Shown: positions 20,776-30,631, counted from the stretch's first letter. The stretch is 64,000 nucleotides of DNA from Demequina sp. NBRC 110053 (GCF_002090095.1 NZ_BBRJ01000002.1:1674817-1738816); one strand, 5' to 3'. Made by a program: numbers and translations. Notes: generated from the sequence alone by a model not told the origin.

Positions 20776-20791
20776 TCCTCCTTCAGGAGGA
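20776..20791 (-). promoter_or_regulatory. Hairpin containing the methyltransferase ribosome site
   Basis: On the minus strand TCCTCC, loop TGAA, GGAGGA: the Shine-Dalgarno sequence, four bases before the ATG at 20771, is paired with its own complement. This could limit translation. Confidence 0.35.
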
Positions 20792-20843
20792 ATGGTATCC
20801 GTCACATAGGACCTCCGGCCGATGCGCTCTCAGGTTGGGCATG

Positions 20844-20869
20844 GGAACATTGATCAGTAGGTAACCGTT
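20844..20869 (+). promoter_or_regulatory. ECF-type promoter of sigE (probable autoregulation)
   Basis: GGAAC (20844-20848), 17 bases, CGTT (20866-20869) match the consensus recognised by SigE-like ECF sigma factors. Transcription would start near 20876, about 20 bases before the sigE ATG. Confidence 0.6.
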
Positions 20870-20896
20870 GGGAGAACCGTGGAGGAGGCACAGCAC

Positions 20897-21499
20897 ATGA
20901 CGCACACGCACGCGCCAAGCGCGACCGCAGCGCCCGCCTTCACGTCCGAGACCCTTCCGCCCGAGCTGACGTGGGAGCGGATCGTCGAGGAGCACTCGGG
21001 CCGGGTCTACCGGCTCGCCTATCACCTCACCGGGAACCAGCACGACGCCGAGGACCTCACGCAGGATGTCTTCATCCGCGTGTTCAACTCGCTGTCGCAG
21101 TACAAGCCCGGCACCTTCGAGGGCTGGCTGCACCGCATCACGACCAATCTGTTCCTCGACCGCGTGCGCCGCAAGAAGCGCATCCGGTTCGACTTCATGG
21201 CAGATGACGACGTCGCGGTGGCGACCTCCGAGAGCTTCGATCGCCACGAGCGCTCGGGCCAGCCAGAGGATGCCTTCGACATGTCCCACCTCGGTGACGA
21301 CATCGTCGCGGCGCTCGCGGATCTGCAGCCCGAGTACCGTGCCGCCGTCGTCCTGAGCGACATCGAAGGACTCTCGTACGAGGAGATCGCCGCCACGCTC
21401 GGCATCAAGATGGGCACCGTCCGCTCCCGACTTTCTCGCGCCCGCGCGAAGCTCCGTGAGTCCTTGGCTCACCGCGCGCCGGTGCGAGGTGGAGTGTGA
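20897..21499 (+). CDS. sigE: ECF RNA polymerase sigma factor SigE
   Basis: Extracytoplasmic-function sigma factor. 200 residues with sigma region 2 ([32 protein letters not shown]) and region 4 ([20 protein letters not shown], then [19 protein letters not shown]). The ATG at 20897 is preferred to the GTG at 20879 because GGAGGAGG (20881-20888) sits eight bases before it and because the GTG would lie only a few bases after the predicted transcription start. It overlaps the anti-sigma gene by four bases (GTGA). The order methyltransferase / sigE-rseA-htrA-tatB equals M. tuberculosis Rv1220c-Rv1224, which fixes the assignment as the envelope-stress SigE. Confidence 0.95.
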   Translation: MTHTHAPSATAAPAFTSETLPPELTWERIVEEHSGRVYRLAYHLTGNQHDAEDLTQDVFIRVFNSLSQYKPGTFEGWLHRITTNLFLDRVRRKKRIRFDFMADDDVAVATSESFDRHERSGQPEDAFDMSHLGDDIVAALADLQPEYRAAVVLSDIEGLSYEEIAATLGIKMGTVRSRLSRARAKLRESLAHRAPVRGGV

Positions 21500-22341
21500 A
21501 CGAGCACCACCTCGGCGAGAGCGTCCACGACCTCCTCGACAACCGGCTGAGCCCTGCGCAGGCCGCGCGCGCCATGCACCACCTCGAGGCGTGCGTTGAG
21601 TGCCGCTCGCGGTGGGACGAGCTGCGCGCCGCACGCGAGGCACTCAAGACGTCGGAGGCAGGCATCGACCTGCGCTTCACGCAGCAGCTGCTCGACCGGG
21701 AGCGCATGGCGCAGATCGCCCAGGGAGAGTCGAAGCAGCGCGCCCGGGCCGCCCGCCCGCCGGACCGCAGGCCCATGCTCGCCGTGGCCGCCGTGGTCGC
21801 GGTCCTGACCGTCATGGTCACCGCCGGATACGTCGCGGGCGAGCCCGATGAGGTCGCGCTCGAGTTCGCCGAGCCCGAGGAGACGGTCGCGGCCTCCGCC
21901 GCCGTGACGCAGGTGGGGGCGCAGGCGATGCGCTCGGGCGAAGAGCTGCGAAGCTGGGTGCACCCCGACTGGGAGAGCACCGGGCTGGTGCCCGTCGAGG
22001 CGCGCGTGATGCGCTCCTCGACCGGAGAGAACGTCCTGGTGGCGTCGATGCTGGCTCGCCTCGAGCCCATCCTCGTCGCCCAGCAGCATGGCCAGCTGCC
22101 GGGGGTCATCGCCGAGTACTACGAGAGCGTGGACCTCGGTCACACGGTCGCGTATGTGCTCAGCGAGCAGCCCCGCACGCTGGTATGGCAGACCGGAGAT
22201 GTGGTGATCTCCCTGAAGTGCACGTGCACTGCGTCGACGCTCGAGGCCGTGGCCTCCGCGTTCCCGGCGCATGGCGAGCCGACCTTTGTTGACCGCGTCA
22301 CCGACGGATTGAGCGAGATCGCCGACGTCGTGACGCCATGA
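21496..22341 (+). CDS. rseA: Zinc-binding anti-sigma factor (RseA-like)
   Basis: 281 residues. The N-terminal ZAS domain carries H29-x3-C33-x2-C36, the zinc anti-sigma motif, and is expected to hold SigE inactive. A membrane helix lies at about 94-114 ([22 protein letters not shown]), and an extracellular domain of about 165 residues follows, ending in a conserved-looking [10 protein letters not shown] segment. M. tuberculosis RseA is shorter, so the large outer domain may sense envelope signals; this is inference. The GTG start overlaps the sigE stop, so translation is coupled and stoichiometry controlled. Confidence 0.9.
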   Translation: MNEHHLGESVHDLLDNRLSPAQAARAMHHLEACVECRSRWDELRAAREALKTSEAGIDLRFTQQLLDRERMAQIAQGESKQRARAARPPDRRPMLAVAAVVAVLTVMVTAGYVAGEPDEVALEFAEPEETVAASAAVTQVGAQAMRSGEELRSWVHPDWESTGLVPVEARVMRSSTGENVLVASMLARLEPILVAQQHGQLPGVIAEYYESVDLGHTVAYVLSEQPRTLVWQTGDVVISLKCTCTASTLEAVASAFPAHGEPTFVDRVTDGLSEIADVVTP

Positions 22342-22358
22342 TGCGTGAGGAGCATCCC

Positions 22359-23750
22359 GTGTCTGACCCGACCTTCGCCCCGCCAGGGGCACCCTCCAGC
22401 GCGCCCGCCGCACCCCCGCGCGCGGACCGCGAGCCCGACCTGAATGCCACCCAGCCACTGCCGCACGGAGCGGCCGTGACCGGTGCCGCGCACGCTGACA
22501 CCAGCGCCGCGCAGCCGCCTCAGGCGCCGCAGCCCGGCAGCTTCGCGCCCGGCGCGGATGGCGTGATGTACACCGGCGAGCCGCAGCACGACGGCTCGGG
22601 CTACGAGCCGCCGGAGCCGCCCGTCGAGCAGAAGGCCCCGCGCGGGCGCGTGCGGAAGTCCACCGTGGCTCTGATCCTCGTGTCCGCGCTCATCGTGGGC
22701 GCAGGGGCCGGACTCGGCGGCGCATGGATCTACGACGAGTACCTCGAGCCCACCCCGACCGTGCAGGTCGCGACCGGCGATCCCGTCGATCGCGCGGAGG
22801 ACTCCGTGGCGGTGGTCTCCGCCGCCGTGATGCCGTCCGTGGTGTCGATCGAGGCATCCTCTGGCGCCCTCGGCGGCGGCACCGGCTCGGGGTTCGTGAT
22901 TCGCGAGGACGGCTACATCCTCACCAACAACCACGTGGTCGAAGGCGCCGAGAGCATCACCGTGGTGATGTCGGACGGGTCGGAGTACGACGCGGATCTC
23001 GTGGGCGCGACCGGCGACTACGACCTCGCAGTCATCCAGATCGAGGCCGACGGCCTCACCCCCATGACGTTCGCCGACTCCGATGACGTCGTGGTCGGCG
23101 ACGAGACCATCGCCGTCGGCTCGCCCCTTGGCCTGACGGGAACCGTGACGACGGGCATCGTCTCCGCCGTCCACCGCCCCGTGACCGCCGGCGACAGCAG
23201 CGGGCCGGCGTACATCGACGCGATCCAGACGGACGCGGCGATCAACCCCGGCAACTCAGGTGGGCCGCTGCTGAACGCCAAGGGCGAGGTGATCGGCGTG
23301 AACTCGGCCATCGCGGCGCTGCCGGGCCTCACGCGCACGAGCACCGGCTCCGTCGGGCTGGGATTCGCGATCCCGTCGAACCAGGCTCAGCACACCGCGG
23401 AGCAGCTCATCGAGACCGGCTCCGCCACGTATCCCGTGATCGGCGTGCAGCTCGACGGCCGCTACACCGGCGAGGGCGTGCTGATCCTCGACGACGAGAC
23501 CGGGGTGGTCGAGGGCGGGCCCGCCGACAACGCCGGCCTCGAGCCGGGTGACGTGATCACCGCCATCAACGGCCGGCCCATCACCCAGTCCGACGAGCTC
23601 GTCGTGCAGATTCGTGCGCAGGCTGTGGGTGACGACGTGACCCTCACCGTCGAGCGCGACGGCGACGAGCGCGAGGTCGTCGTGACGCTCGACTCGAGCT
23701 CCGCCGTCGAGTTCGACACTGGTGAGCCCGAGCCCGACACGCAAGAATAG
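22359..23750 (+). CDS. htrA: HtrA/DegP-like membrane-anchored serine protease
   Basis: Envelope quality-control protease. A Pro/Ala-rich cytoplasmic segment of ~100 residues precedes a membrane helix (STVALILVSALIVGAGAGLG); the trypsin-like domain has H192 (TNNHVVEG), D222 (GDYDLAV) and S300 (NPGNSGGPL); a PDZ domain ends the protein (GVVEGGPADNAGLEPGDVI, NGRPI). The GTG at 22359 follows GAGGAG by six bases; an ATG at 22338 overlapping the rseA stop (ATGA) is the alternative and has no ribosome site. The position behind sigE-rseA matches mycobacterial HtrA, a member of the SigE envelope-stress response. Confidence 0.93.
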   Translation: MSDPTFAPPGAPSSAPAAPPRADREPDLNATQPLPHGAAVTGAAHADTSAAQPPQAPQPGSFAPGADGVMYTGEPQHDGSGYEPPEPPVEQKAPRGRVRKSTVALILVSALIVGAGAGLGGAWIYDEYLEPTPTVQVATGDPVDRAEDSVAVVSAAVMPSVVSIEASSGALGGGTGSGFVIREDGYILTNNHVVEGAESITVVMSDGSEYDADLVGATGDYDLAVIQIEADGLTPMTFADSDDVVVGDETIAVGSPLGLTGTVTTGIVSAVHRPVTAGDSSGPAYIDAIQTDAAINPGNSGGPLLNAKGEVIGVNSAIAALPGLTRTSTGSVGLGFAIPSNQAQHTAEQLIETGSATYPVIGVQLDGRYTGEGVLILDDETGVVEGGPADNAGLEPGDVITAINGRPITQSDELVVQIRAQAVGDDVTLTVERDGDEREVVVTLDSSSAVEFDTGEPEPDTQE

Positions 23751-23755
23751 GGCCC

Positions 23756-24088
23756 ATGCTGGGCATCAACGGCTGGGAGTTCCTGGTCCTCATCGTGGTC
23801 GCGATCGTCGTGATCGGACCCGAGCGGATGCCCGAGTACGCCCGCCAGCTGAGAGAGTGGGTCGTGTCGATGCGCGACCTCGTGAACTCCAACAAGGACA
23901 CGCTCACGTCCGAGCTGGGACCCGACGTCGACTGGAAGCAGTACGACCCGCGCCAGTATGACCCGCGCCGCATCGTGCGCGAGGCGCTCTACGAGCCCAC
24001 GCCGTCGGCGGCGGCCGCACCTGCGGCCGCCGCCGCGGCTGCTCCGGAGCAGGGAGCGCCGGCCCCCTACGACTCCGAGGCCACCTAG
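23756..24088 (+). CDS. tatB: Sec-independent translocase subunit TatB
   Basis: 110 residues. The TatB hallmarks are visible: a short N-terminus (MLGINGWEF), one membrane helix ([14 protein letters not shown]) ending in the G-P-E hinge, an amphipathic helix ([20 protein letters not shown]), then a variable Ala/Pro-rich tail. With TatA and TatC it exports folded proteins; those genes are not in the window. Starts five bases after htrA; AAGAAT lies seven bases before the ATG, so a separate leaderless start is possible. The order sigE-rseA-htrA-tatB is the actinobacterial standard. Confidence 0.9.
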   Translation: MLGINGWEFLVLIVVAIVVIGPERMPEYARQLREWVVSMRDLVNSNKDTLTSELGPDVDWKQYDPRQYDPRRIVREALYEPTPSAAAAPAAAAAAAPEQGAPAPYDSEAT

Positions 24089-24093
24089 CCACC

Positions 24094-24171
24094 GCATCGG
24101 CGCTGCGCGATGGCGGCCCTCTGTCGTGAGCGAAGGAGGCCCCACTCGTCCTCGAGGGGGAGCGCCGATGC
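24094..24171 (+). terminator. Long inverted repeat after tatB
   Basis: GCATCGGCGCT (24094-24104) is the perfect complement of AGCGCCGATGC (24161-24171), separated by 56 bases. It could close the sigE-tatB operon. Each arm contains the frequent intergenic word GCCGATGCG, so the pairing may partly reflect that repeat. Confidence 0.35.
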
Positions 24172-24212
24172 GCGGGTTGGGCTCCCGTGCGCGCGTGGGC
24201 AAGAATGGGGGC

Positions 24213-25226
24213 ATGAAGCCTCGCGTGTTCTCGGCCATGCAGCCCACGGCAGACTCCCTCCAACTCGGCAACTACCTGGGGGCTCTGGTGCAGTGGGTGA
24301 GGCTGCAGGACACGCACGACGCCATCTACAGCGTGGTGGACCTGCATGCGCTGACGGTGGCGCCGGACCCGGAGGTGCTGCGCCGCCGGAGTCGTGCCAC
24401 GGCCGCCCAGTTCCTCGCGGCGGGAGTGGATCCGCAGCGGTCCATCGTGTTCCTCCAGTCCCACGTCGCGGAGCACGCGCAGCTCGCCTGGCTGCTGAGC
24501 ACGTTCACCGGCATGGGCGAAGCCGGCCGGATGACGCAGTTCAAGGACAAGTCCGCCAAGGTCGGCGAGGCCGGCACCAACGTGGGCCTCTTCACGTACC
24601 CGATTCTGATGGCGGCTGACATCCTGCTGTACGACACTGATCTGGTGCCGGTGGGCGAGGACCAGCGCCAGCATCTCGAGCTGTCGCGCGACCTGGCGGA
24701 ACGCCTCAACACCCGCCTGGGTGAGGGCTCGGTGGTGGTGCCCGATGCGCACATCGTCGAGTCGGTCGCGAAGATCTACGACCTCCAGGACCCCACCAAG
24801 AAGATGTCCAAGTCCGCGGTGAGCCCCAAGGGCACGATCGAGATCCTCCAGGACCCCCGGCAGGTCGCCAAGAACATCAAGTCCGCCGCCACGGACTCCG
24901 ACGCGGTCATCGCGTTCGACCGGGAGGCGAAGGCGGGCGTGTCGAACCTGCTGACCATCTACTCCGCGCTCGACGGCCGCTCCGTCGAGCAGCTGGTCGC
25001 GGACTACGAGGGCAAGATGTACGGCCACCTCAAGGTGGACCTCGCCGAGGTGGTCGTCAGCTACCTCACGCCGCTCCGCGACAGCGCGATGGAATGGATC
25101 GAGTCGCCCGCGCGGTTGGACTCGGTACTGGAGGAGGGCGCCGCGAAGGCTCGCACGATCGCCAGCGCGACGCTCGCACGACTGTACGAGCGGGTGGGCC
25201 TGGTGGCCCCGACATCCCGGAGGTGA
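24213..25226 (+). CDS. trpS: Tryptophanyl-tRNA synthetase
   Basis: Class I aminoacyl-tRNA synthetase charging tRNA-Trp. 337 residues, the bacterial length. The HIGH-type signature is [13 protein letters not shown] near residue 10 and the KMSKS motif is intact ([15 protein letters not shown]). [20 protein letters not shown] is the conserved tryptophan/dimer block. The ATG at 24213 is preceded by AAGAAT with a six-base gap and no Shine-Dalgarno sequence; the upstream open frame overlaps tatB and is rejected. Followed four bases later by a BrkB-family gene. Confidence 0.97.
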   Translation: MKPRVFSAMQPTADSLQLGNYLGALVQWVRLQDTHDAIYSVVDLHALTVAPDPEVLRRRSRATAAQFLAAGVDPQRSIVFLQSHVAEHAQLAWLLSTFTGMGEAGRMTQFKDKSAKVGEAGTNVGLFTYPILMAADILLYDTDLVPVGEDQRQHLELSRDLAERLNTRLGEGSVVVPDAHIVESVAKIYDLQDPTKKMSKSAVSPKGTIEILQDPRQVAKNIKSAATDSDAVIAFDREAKAGVSNLLTIYSALDGRSVEQLVADYEGKMYGHLKVDLAEVVVSYLTPLRDSAMEWIESPARLDSVLEEGAAKARTIASATLARLYERVGLVAPTSRR

Positions 25227-25230
25227 GTGT

Positions 25231-26691
25231 GTGGCGGGCGACGACGCATCGCTGACCGAGCGCGGCAAGTCCGCGGTAGCGAAGGCGAAGACGCTCAAGG
25301 AGCGCTTCGACGCCACCCACGCGGGGCGCACGCTCGAGCGGTACAACGATCGCAACGGGTCCGTCATCGCGGGCGGCATCGCGTTCTTCTCCTTGACGTC
25401 GATCGCGGCAGGACTGCTGATCGCCGTGACCCTGGCGAGCTGGTTCATCGCAGGTGATGAGGAGCTGAGGGACACGATCTTCGAGTTCATCGACGACGCG
25501 ATCCCCGGCGTGGTCGCCACCGAGGACGAGTCGGGCCTGGTCGACCCTGCCGCGCTCGCCCCCACGGCTGTGACCGGGGTGGTGGGCGCCGTCGCGTTCC
25601 TGATCCTGTTCAACACCGCGGCGCGCTACATCAGCGGCATGCGCATGGGCGTGTGGGCCATGCTGCAGGTGGATGATCGGACGCCTCTGCAGGGCAAGCT
25701 GCGGGACTTCGCTGCGCTGCTGGGCATCGCGCTGATGGTGCTCCTGGGCGTGGGCCTGCAGATCGCGACGTCGGTCGTGGCCAACGAGGTGGCGAATCTG
25801 CTCTTCGACTCAGCGCCGCAGGAGTGGGCCGTGCGCCTGTCGGGAATCGCGGTGCTGTACGTGGTCGACATGGCCTTCGCCGCGATCGTGCTGGTGTTCC
25901 TGGGCGGCGTGCGACTGCCGCGCCGGTACGTGCTGACGACGCTCGCGGTCGCGGCGCTGGGCATGGCGGTCCTGCGCCAGGTGATGTCGCTCATCATCCA
26001 GGGCGTGTCGGACAACGCCGTGCTCGCACCGTTCGCCGGCATCCTGACCCTGCTGCTGTTCACCAACTACACCGCCCGCATCATGCTGTACTCGGCGGCC
26101 TTCCTGGGCACCTATCGCAGGTCGGGGCCGCTCGCGAAGGAGGAGCTGTCGCCGGCCTTCGCCGCGTTCGTCCGCGACGATGCCCGAGCGAGCATCACGG
26201 AGGCTGGCACCGGAGTGGTCACCATCGACACGGGCCCGCGCCACCCCGACCTGCTGCTCGAGCGCGACAGTGAGGACGTCGTCTCCGTCAGCCTCGCGCC
26301 GGTGGTGGGCGAGCCGTGGAGCGCCATGCGGTCGCCGTCCCTGCGCGCCGCGGAGCGCTACGCCGCCCTGAGCCTCGCCAGCATCGCGCGCGATGCCCAT
26401 GGCGTCGAGGGCAGGCTGGTGGTGCACAGCGCCCGCGACCTGTGGCTGCCCGATGTGACAATGGCCCACGACGAGGACAGCGAGCACCCGTTCGTGCTCC
26501 TCGTGAGCGGCGAGGAGCTCGCGCGCTTCTCTCGTGCGAGCGACGCCCGCGAGGCCGCGGTGTATCTCGCCGCCCCCATCGAGGAGCTGACCCAGTCGAT
26601 CCTCGAGCCGGACGGCGGCGCCCTGCTCGGAACCCCCGATGGCGGACTGCAGCGCATCGGCGATCGCGTGCGCTCCTGGCTGCGGCGCTAG
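25231..26691 (+). CDS. YihY/BrkB-family integral membrane protein
   Basis: 486 residues. About residues 45-325 form the YihY/virulence-factor-BrkB domain with six membrane helices (GSVIAGGIAFFSLTSIAAGL, AVAFLILFNTAARYI, LLGIALMVLLGVGLQIATSV, VLYVVDMAFAAIVLVFLGGV, and two further on, ending FTNYTARIMLYSAAFLGTYR). The family was once called RNase BN, which is now considered wrong; the true role is unknown. A C-terminal soluble extension of about 160 residues is unusual for the family. The GTG start follows GGAGGTGA, which overlaps the trpS stop, so the pair is co-transcribed. Confidence 0.85.
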   Translation: MAGDDASLTERGKSAVAKAKTLKERFDATHAGRTLERYNDRNGSVIAGGIAFFSLTSIAAGLLIAVTLASWFIAGDEELRDTIFEFIDDAIPGVVATEDESGLVDPAALAPTAVTGVVGAVAFLILFNTAARYISGMRMGVWAMLQVDDRTPLQGKLRDFAALLGIALMVLLGVGLQIATSVVANEVANLLFDSAPQEWAVRLSGIAVLYVVDMAFAAIVLVFLGGVRLPRRYVLTTLAVAALGMAVLRQVMSLIIQGVSDNAVLAPFAGILTLLLFTNYTARIMLYSAAFLGTYRRSGPLAKEELSPAFAAFVRDDARASITEAGTGVVTIDTGPRHPDLLLERDSEDVVSVSLAPVVGEPWSAMRSPSLRAAERYAALSLASIARDAHGVEGRLVVHSARDLWLPDVTMAHDEDSEHPFVLLVSGEELARFSRASDAREAAVYLAAPIEELTQSILEPDGGALLGTPDGGLQRIGDRVRSWLRR

Positions 26692-26820
26692 CCTGCGCCC
26701 CGACGCGCACGTGGGCGGTGAGAGGTGCGCCACTGCCTGCTGGCCGATGACGGCCGCGCCCAGTACAGTCTGCTCGGACGCCGCGCGACGATCGCGCCAC
26801 GCTGAGAGAGGACCCGAGCC

Positions 26821-27540
26821 GTGACCACGCAGGACCCGTTCCAGAATCCCCCGTCGACGGGCGGATGGGCCCCCGAGTCGGCGGCGCCGCCGACCCCCGA
26901 GTACCAGGTCAACACCTACGGCGCGGGAGACACCGCAGGATACTCGAGCCCACCGTCGTATGCGTACCCGTCGCCGGCTGCGACCGCCACCCAGTCGTCC
27001 TCATATCCGGCGCCCCCGTACCAGCAGGCGTCGTCCTCGCCTTCGGGCGGCACCGATGGCGTGTCGATCGCCGCGCTCGTCACCGGCATCCTGGGTCTCG
27101 GCTTCGTCGCCACCATCCTCGGGGCGATCGGCCTTCGCCGCACGGCCGACGGCGACCGGTCAGGCGCGGGCATGGCGTGGGCGGGCGTCGTCCTCGGCAT
27201 CCTCGGCACCATCGGGTGGAGCGTCGTGATGGGGTTCTGGATCGCCACCGCGAACGCGGCGTTCTCGACGTTCGAGGAGGAGTTCTCGGCGGGGTTCGAG
27301 GAGGGCCTCGAAGGCTCCGCCTACTCGGGCGACGGGGACTTCACGGCGAGCCCCACGTACGGCGACGACCCGGCGCTCGACGCGCTGTGGGACGCATGCG
27401 AGGCGGGCGACGATCCCGCCTGCGACGACCTGTACGAGCAGGCCGAATGGAACTCCGGCTACGAGGCCTTCGGCGACGCGTGTGGCGGGCGCGGGCGACC
27501 GGTGAGCCAGCTGTGGTGCGAGGATGGCCGCGGCTTCTGA
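26821..27540 (+). CDS. DUF4190-domain membrane protein
   Basis: 239 residues. A Pro/Ser/Tyr-rich cytoplasmic N-terminus (about 1-78) precedes two membrane helices of the DUF4190 type (VSIAALVTGILGLGFVATIL; MAWAGVVLGILGTIGWSVVM). The acidic outer tail ends in a motif found in other actinobacterial proteins of this kind: D-A-L-W-D-A-C-E-A-G-D, D-D-L-Y-E-Q-A, E-A-F-G-D-A-C-G-G-R, with four cysteines that could form disulfides. Function unknown. The GTG start follows GAGAGAGGA. The gene ends 24 bases before a strong terminator. Confidence 0.8.
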   Translation: MTTQDPFQNPPSTGGWAPESAAPPTPEYQVNTYGAGDTAGYSSPPSYAYPSPAATATQSSSYPAPPYQQASSSPSGGTDGVSIAALVTGILGLGFVATILGAIGLRRTADGDRSGAGMAWAGVVLGILGTIGWSVVMGFWIATANAAFSTFEEEFSAGFEEGLEGSAYSGDGDFTASPTYGDDPALDALWDACEAGDDPACDDLYEQAEWNSGYEAFGDACGGRGRPVSQLWCEDGRGF

Positions 27541-27563
27541 CGGCCGACGCGCCTGAGACATGC

Positions 27564-27600
27564 AGCGAGGGCGGCCCCCCGGTGGGGGGCCGCCCTCGCT
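27564..27600. terminator. Strong bidirectional terminator
   Basis: A perfect 17-bp stem (27564-27580 with 27584-27600) around a 3-base loop, between the convergent DUF4190 gene and sdhB. Core: GGGCGGCCCCCC against GGGGGGCCGCCC. No T-run, but the stem is the strongest hairpin in the window. Confidence 0.85.
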
Positions 27601-27625
27601 GCTGCGTGCCGGGGCGCGGTCGGGC

Positions 27626-28393
27626 TCAGACCTCGCCGGAGGTGAGCGCGCGCTTGACCTCGGCGATCGCCTTGGTCACCTCGATGCCGCGCGGGCACGC
27701 CTCGGTGCAGTTGAAGGCGGTGCGGCACTTCCACACGCCCGCCTTGTCGTTGAGGATCTCGAGCCGGTCCCATTCGCCCTCGTCGCGGGAGTCGAAGATG
27801 AAGCGGTGGGCGCCCACGATCGCCTGAGGCCCGAAGTATTGGCCGTCCGTCCAGAACACCGGGCATGCAGTCGTGCATGCCGCGCACAGGATGCACTTGG
27901 TGGTGTCGTCGAAGCGCTCGCGGTCCTCGGGCGACTGGAGCCGCTCGCGCTCGGGGGCCGGCCCGCTGGCCATGAGGAACGGCATGATGTCGCGGTAGGA
28001 GGCGAAGAACGGCTCCATGTCGACGATCAGGTCCTTCTCGACCGGGAGGCCCTTGATGGGCTCGACGGTGATGGGGCGCGCGGGGTTGAGGTCCTTGAGA
28101 AGCGTCTTGCATGCCAGGCGGTTGCGCGCGTTGATGCGCATGGCGTCGGAGCCGCACACGCCGTGCGCGCACGAGCGACGGAACGCGAGCGAGCCGTCCT
28201 GCTCCCACTTGATGGCGTGAAGCGCGTCGAGCACGCGGTCGGTGGCGTGGGCCTGGACCTCGAACTCCTCCCAGTACTCGGTGCCGGGCTCGCGCCCGTC
28301 GAGGCCGTCGGGGTCGTGGCGGAGGATCTTGAGCGTCACCGTGAAGGACTCCACGGCGCCCACCTCGGGCTCTGCCTCGGCAGTCGCGGTCAT
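27626..28393 (-). CDS. sdhB: Succinate dehydrogenase iron-sulfur subunit
   Basis: Electron-transfer subunit of complex II. 255 residues. The [2Fe-2S] ligands are in CAHGVCGSDAMRIN and a later RLACKTL; the [4Fe-4S] and [3Fe-4S] ligands are in CILCAACTTACP and CTEACPRGIEV. The N-terminus starts MTATAEAEPEVG and carries no export signal, as expected for a subunit on the cytoplasmic face. Last gene of sdhCDAB, ten bases after sdhA. Confidence 0.97.
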   Translation of the reverse strand: MTATAEAEPEVGAVESFTVTLKILRHDPDGLDGREPGTEYWEEFEVQAHATDRVLDALHAIKWEQDGSLAFRRSCAHGVCGSDAMRINARNRLACKTLLKDLNPARPITVEPIKGLPVEKDLIVDMEPFFASYRDIMPFLMASGPAPERERLQSPEDRERFDDTTKCILCAACTTACPVFWTDGQYFGPQAIVGAHRFIFDSRDEGEWDRLEILNDKAGVWKCRTAFNCTEACPRGIEVTKAIAEVKRALTSGEV

Positions 28394-28403
28394 GTCATCC
28401 CTC

Positions 28404-30173
28404 CTAGTACTTGCGTTCCATGGGCTGGTACTTGGTCACCACGACGGGCTTCCAGTCCATCCTCAGCCCGTCGGGCGTCGAGTACACCATGGTGTGCTGC
28501 ATGTAGTTCTCGTCGTCGCGGGTGGGGAAGTCCTCGCGGTAGTGGCCGCCGCGGCTCTCCTTGCGGCCGTCGGCGCCAGCGATGACCACCTCCGCCAGCT
28601 CGAGCAGGAAGCCCAGCTCCACGGCCTCCAGCAGGTCCGTGTTGAACCGCGTTCCACGGTCGTGGATCGCGATGCTCTCGTACCGCTCGCGCAGGTCCCT
28701 CACCACCGATGCGGCCTCAGCGAGCGACTCCGCGGTGCGGAACACCTGGACGTTCATGTCCATGGTCTCCTGCAGCTCCTTGCGAATCTGGGCGACCCGC
28801 TCGGTGCCCGAGCCGCCGACCGTCTCCCGCAGGGAGGTGACCATGCCCTCCACCCTGGAAGCCGCATCGGCTGGCAGCGCCGGACCCGCGTCGATGGAGG
28901 TCGCGTACTCCGCCGCGGCGATGCCCGCGCGACGCCCGAAGACGTTGATGTCGAGCAGCGAGTTGGTGCCCAGGCGGTTGGCGCCGTGAACGGACACGCA
29001 GGCGACCTCGCCGGCGGCGTAGAGTCCCTTGACCACATCGGTGTTGTTGCGCAGCACCTCGGCGTTGACGTTGGTGGGCACGCCGCCCATCGCGTAGTGC
29101 GCGGTGGGGAACACGGGCACCGGCTCGGTGTAGGGCTCGACGCCCAGGTAGGTGCGCGCGAACTCGGTGATGTCCGGCAGCTTCTCGTCGATGTGCTTGG
29201 GCTCGAGGTGCGTGAGATCGAGCAGCACGTAGTCCTTGTTGGGTCCGCAGCCGCGACCCTCGCGCACCTCGTTCGCCATCGCGCGCGCGACCATGTCTCG
29301 GGGCGCGAGGTCCTTGATGGTCGGGGCGTAGCGCTCCATGAAGCGCTCGCCCTCGGAGTTGCGCAGGATGCCGCCCTCGCCTCGCGCCGCCTCGGACAGC
29401 AGGATGCCCAGGCCCGCGAGGCCCGTGGGGTGGAACTGGAAGAACTCCATGTCCTCGAGCGGCAGGCCCGCCCGCAGCGCGATGCCCATGCCATCGCCGG
29501 TGAGCGTGTGCGCGTTCGAAGTGGTCTTGAAGACCTTCCCGGCGCCGCCCGTGGCGAACACGACGGACTTGGCGCGGAAGGTGTGGACCTCGCCGGTCGA
29601 CAACTGGTACGCGACCACGCCAGCGACAGCCACCTCGTCGCCGTCGGCAGCCGCCTGCGGGTCGCCGTCGAGGATCAGATCCAGGACGTAGAACTCGTTG
29701 AAGAACTCCACCTCCTGCTTGATGCACTGCTGGTACAGCGTCTGCAGGATCATGTGGCCGGTGCGGTCAGCGGCGTAGCAGGCGCGGCGCACGGCGGCCT
29801 CGCCGTGGTTGCGGGTGTGGCCGCCGAACCGGCGCTGGTCGACCTTGCCGGCCGTGGTGCGGTTGAAGGGCAGACCCATCTTCTCGAGGTCGAGCACGGC
29901 GTCGATGGCCTCCGTGCACAGGATCTCGGCCGCGTCCTGGTCCACCAGGTAGTCGCCGCCCTTGATCGTGTCGAAGGTGTGCCACTCGGCGTTGTCGTCC
30001 TCGACGTTGGCGAGCGCCGCTGCCATGCCTCCCTGCGCCGCCCCGGTGTGGGAGCGCGTGGGGTAGAGCTTGGTCAGCACCGCGGTCTTGGCCCGCTGGG
30101 AGGACTCCAGGGCCGCGCGCATACCGGCGCCGCCGGCACCGACGATGACGACGTCGTACTCGTGCTCGGTCAT
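28404..30173 (-). CDS. sdhA: Succinate dehydrogenase flavoprotein subunit
   Basis: Oxidises succinate to fumarate with covalently bound FAD. 589 residues. FAD-binding GxGxxG is [11 protein letters not shown] near the N-terminus; the flavin-linking histidine lies in [11 protein letters not shown]. Substrate residues appear in [18 protein letters not shown] and H-Y-A-M-G-G-V-P-T. The ATG at 30173 overlaps the sdhD stop (ATGA), so translation is coupled; the longer frame upstream runs through sdhD and is rejected. Confidence 0.98.
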   Translation of the reverse strand: MTEHEYDVVIVGAGGAGMRAALESSQRAKTAVLTKLYPTRSHTGAAQGGMAAALANVEDDNAEWHTFDTIKGGDYLVDQDAAEILCTEAIDAVLDLEKMGLPFNRTTAGKVDQRRFGGHTRNHGEAAVRRACYAADRTGHMILQTLYQQCIKQEVEFFNEFYVLDLILDGDPQAAADGDEVAVAGVVAYQLSTGEVHTFRAKSVVFATGGAGKVFKTTSNAHTLTGDGMGIALRAGLPLEDMEFFQFHPTGLAGLGILLSEAARGEGGILRNSEGERFMERYAPTIKDLAPRDMVARAMANEVREGRGCGPNKDYVLLDLTHLEPKHIDEKLPDITEFARTYLGVEPYTEPVPVFPTAHYAMGGVPTNVNAEVLRNNTDVVKGLYAAGEVACVSVHGANRLGTNSLLDINVFGRRAGIAAAEYATSIDAGPALPADAASRVEGMVTSLRETVGGSGTERVAQIRKELQETMDMNVQVFRTAESLAEAASVVRDLRERYESIAIHDRGTRFNTDLLEAVELGFLLELAEVVIAGADGRKESRGGHYREDFPTRDDENYMQHTMVYSTPDGLRMDWKPVVVTKYQPMERKY

Positions 30174-30631
30174 ACGACACTCTCGCAGAAGCTCGGGACT
30201 CCCGGCATCAGATCGCCGGAGGAGTCGAGGGGACAGGCGTCGAAGGTCCAGATCACCAGCGACCCCAGCACGATGATGACGACCATGGTGATGAGCAGCG
30301 CCCACTGGAGCGTCGCGCGCAGCCATGGCCTCCTCGCGTAGTCGTCCACCAGGATCCGCATGCCATTGGTGCCGTGCGTCATCGCGAGCACCAGCATGGC
30401 GAAGTCCCACCACTGCCACAGCGGGTCAGCCCACTTGCCGGCGACGAAGGCGAAGTCGATCTGGCTCACGCCGTCGCCGACCATGAGGTTGACGAACAGG
30501 TGGGTGAAGATCAGGGCGATGAGGATCACGCCGGAGATGCGCTGATACATCCACCCCCACCGCTGCGTGCGGCCCAGGGTGCGCAGGTTCGCGGGCCGCT
30601 GGCGCGGCGTGGTCAGCTCGGGAGCGGCCAT
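30170..30631 (-). CDS. sdhD: Succinate dehydrogenase membrane anchor SdhD
   Basis: 153 residues with three membrane helices ([60 protein letters not shown]). The histidine in [11 protein letters not shown] is a probable haem ligand. The start at 30631 shares one base with the sdhC stop (TGATG). It anchors SdhAB and helps form the quinone site. Confidence 0.93.
   Translation of the reverse strand: MAAPELTTPRQRPANLRTLGRTQRWGWMYQRISGVILIALIFTHLFVNLMVGDGVSQIDFAFVAGKWADPLWQWWDFAMLVLAMTHGTNGMRILVDDYARRPWLRATLQWALLITMVVIIVLGSLVIWTFDACPLDSSGDLMPGVPSFCESVV

Noticed and set aside
28242-30341. 699-codon plus-strand frame
   Set aside because: Antisense of sdhA; all catalytic motifs lie on the minus strand.
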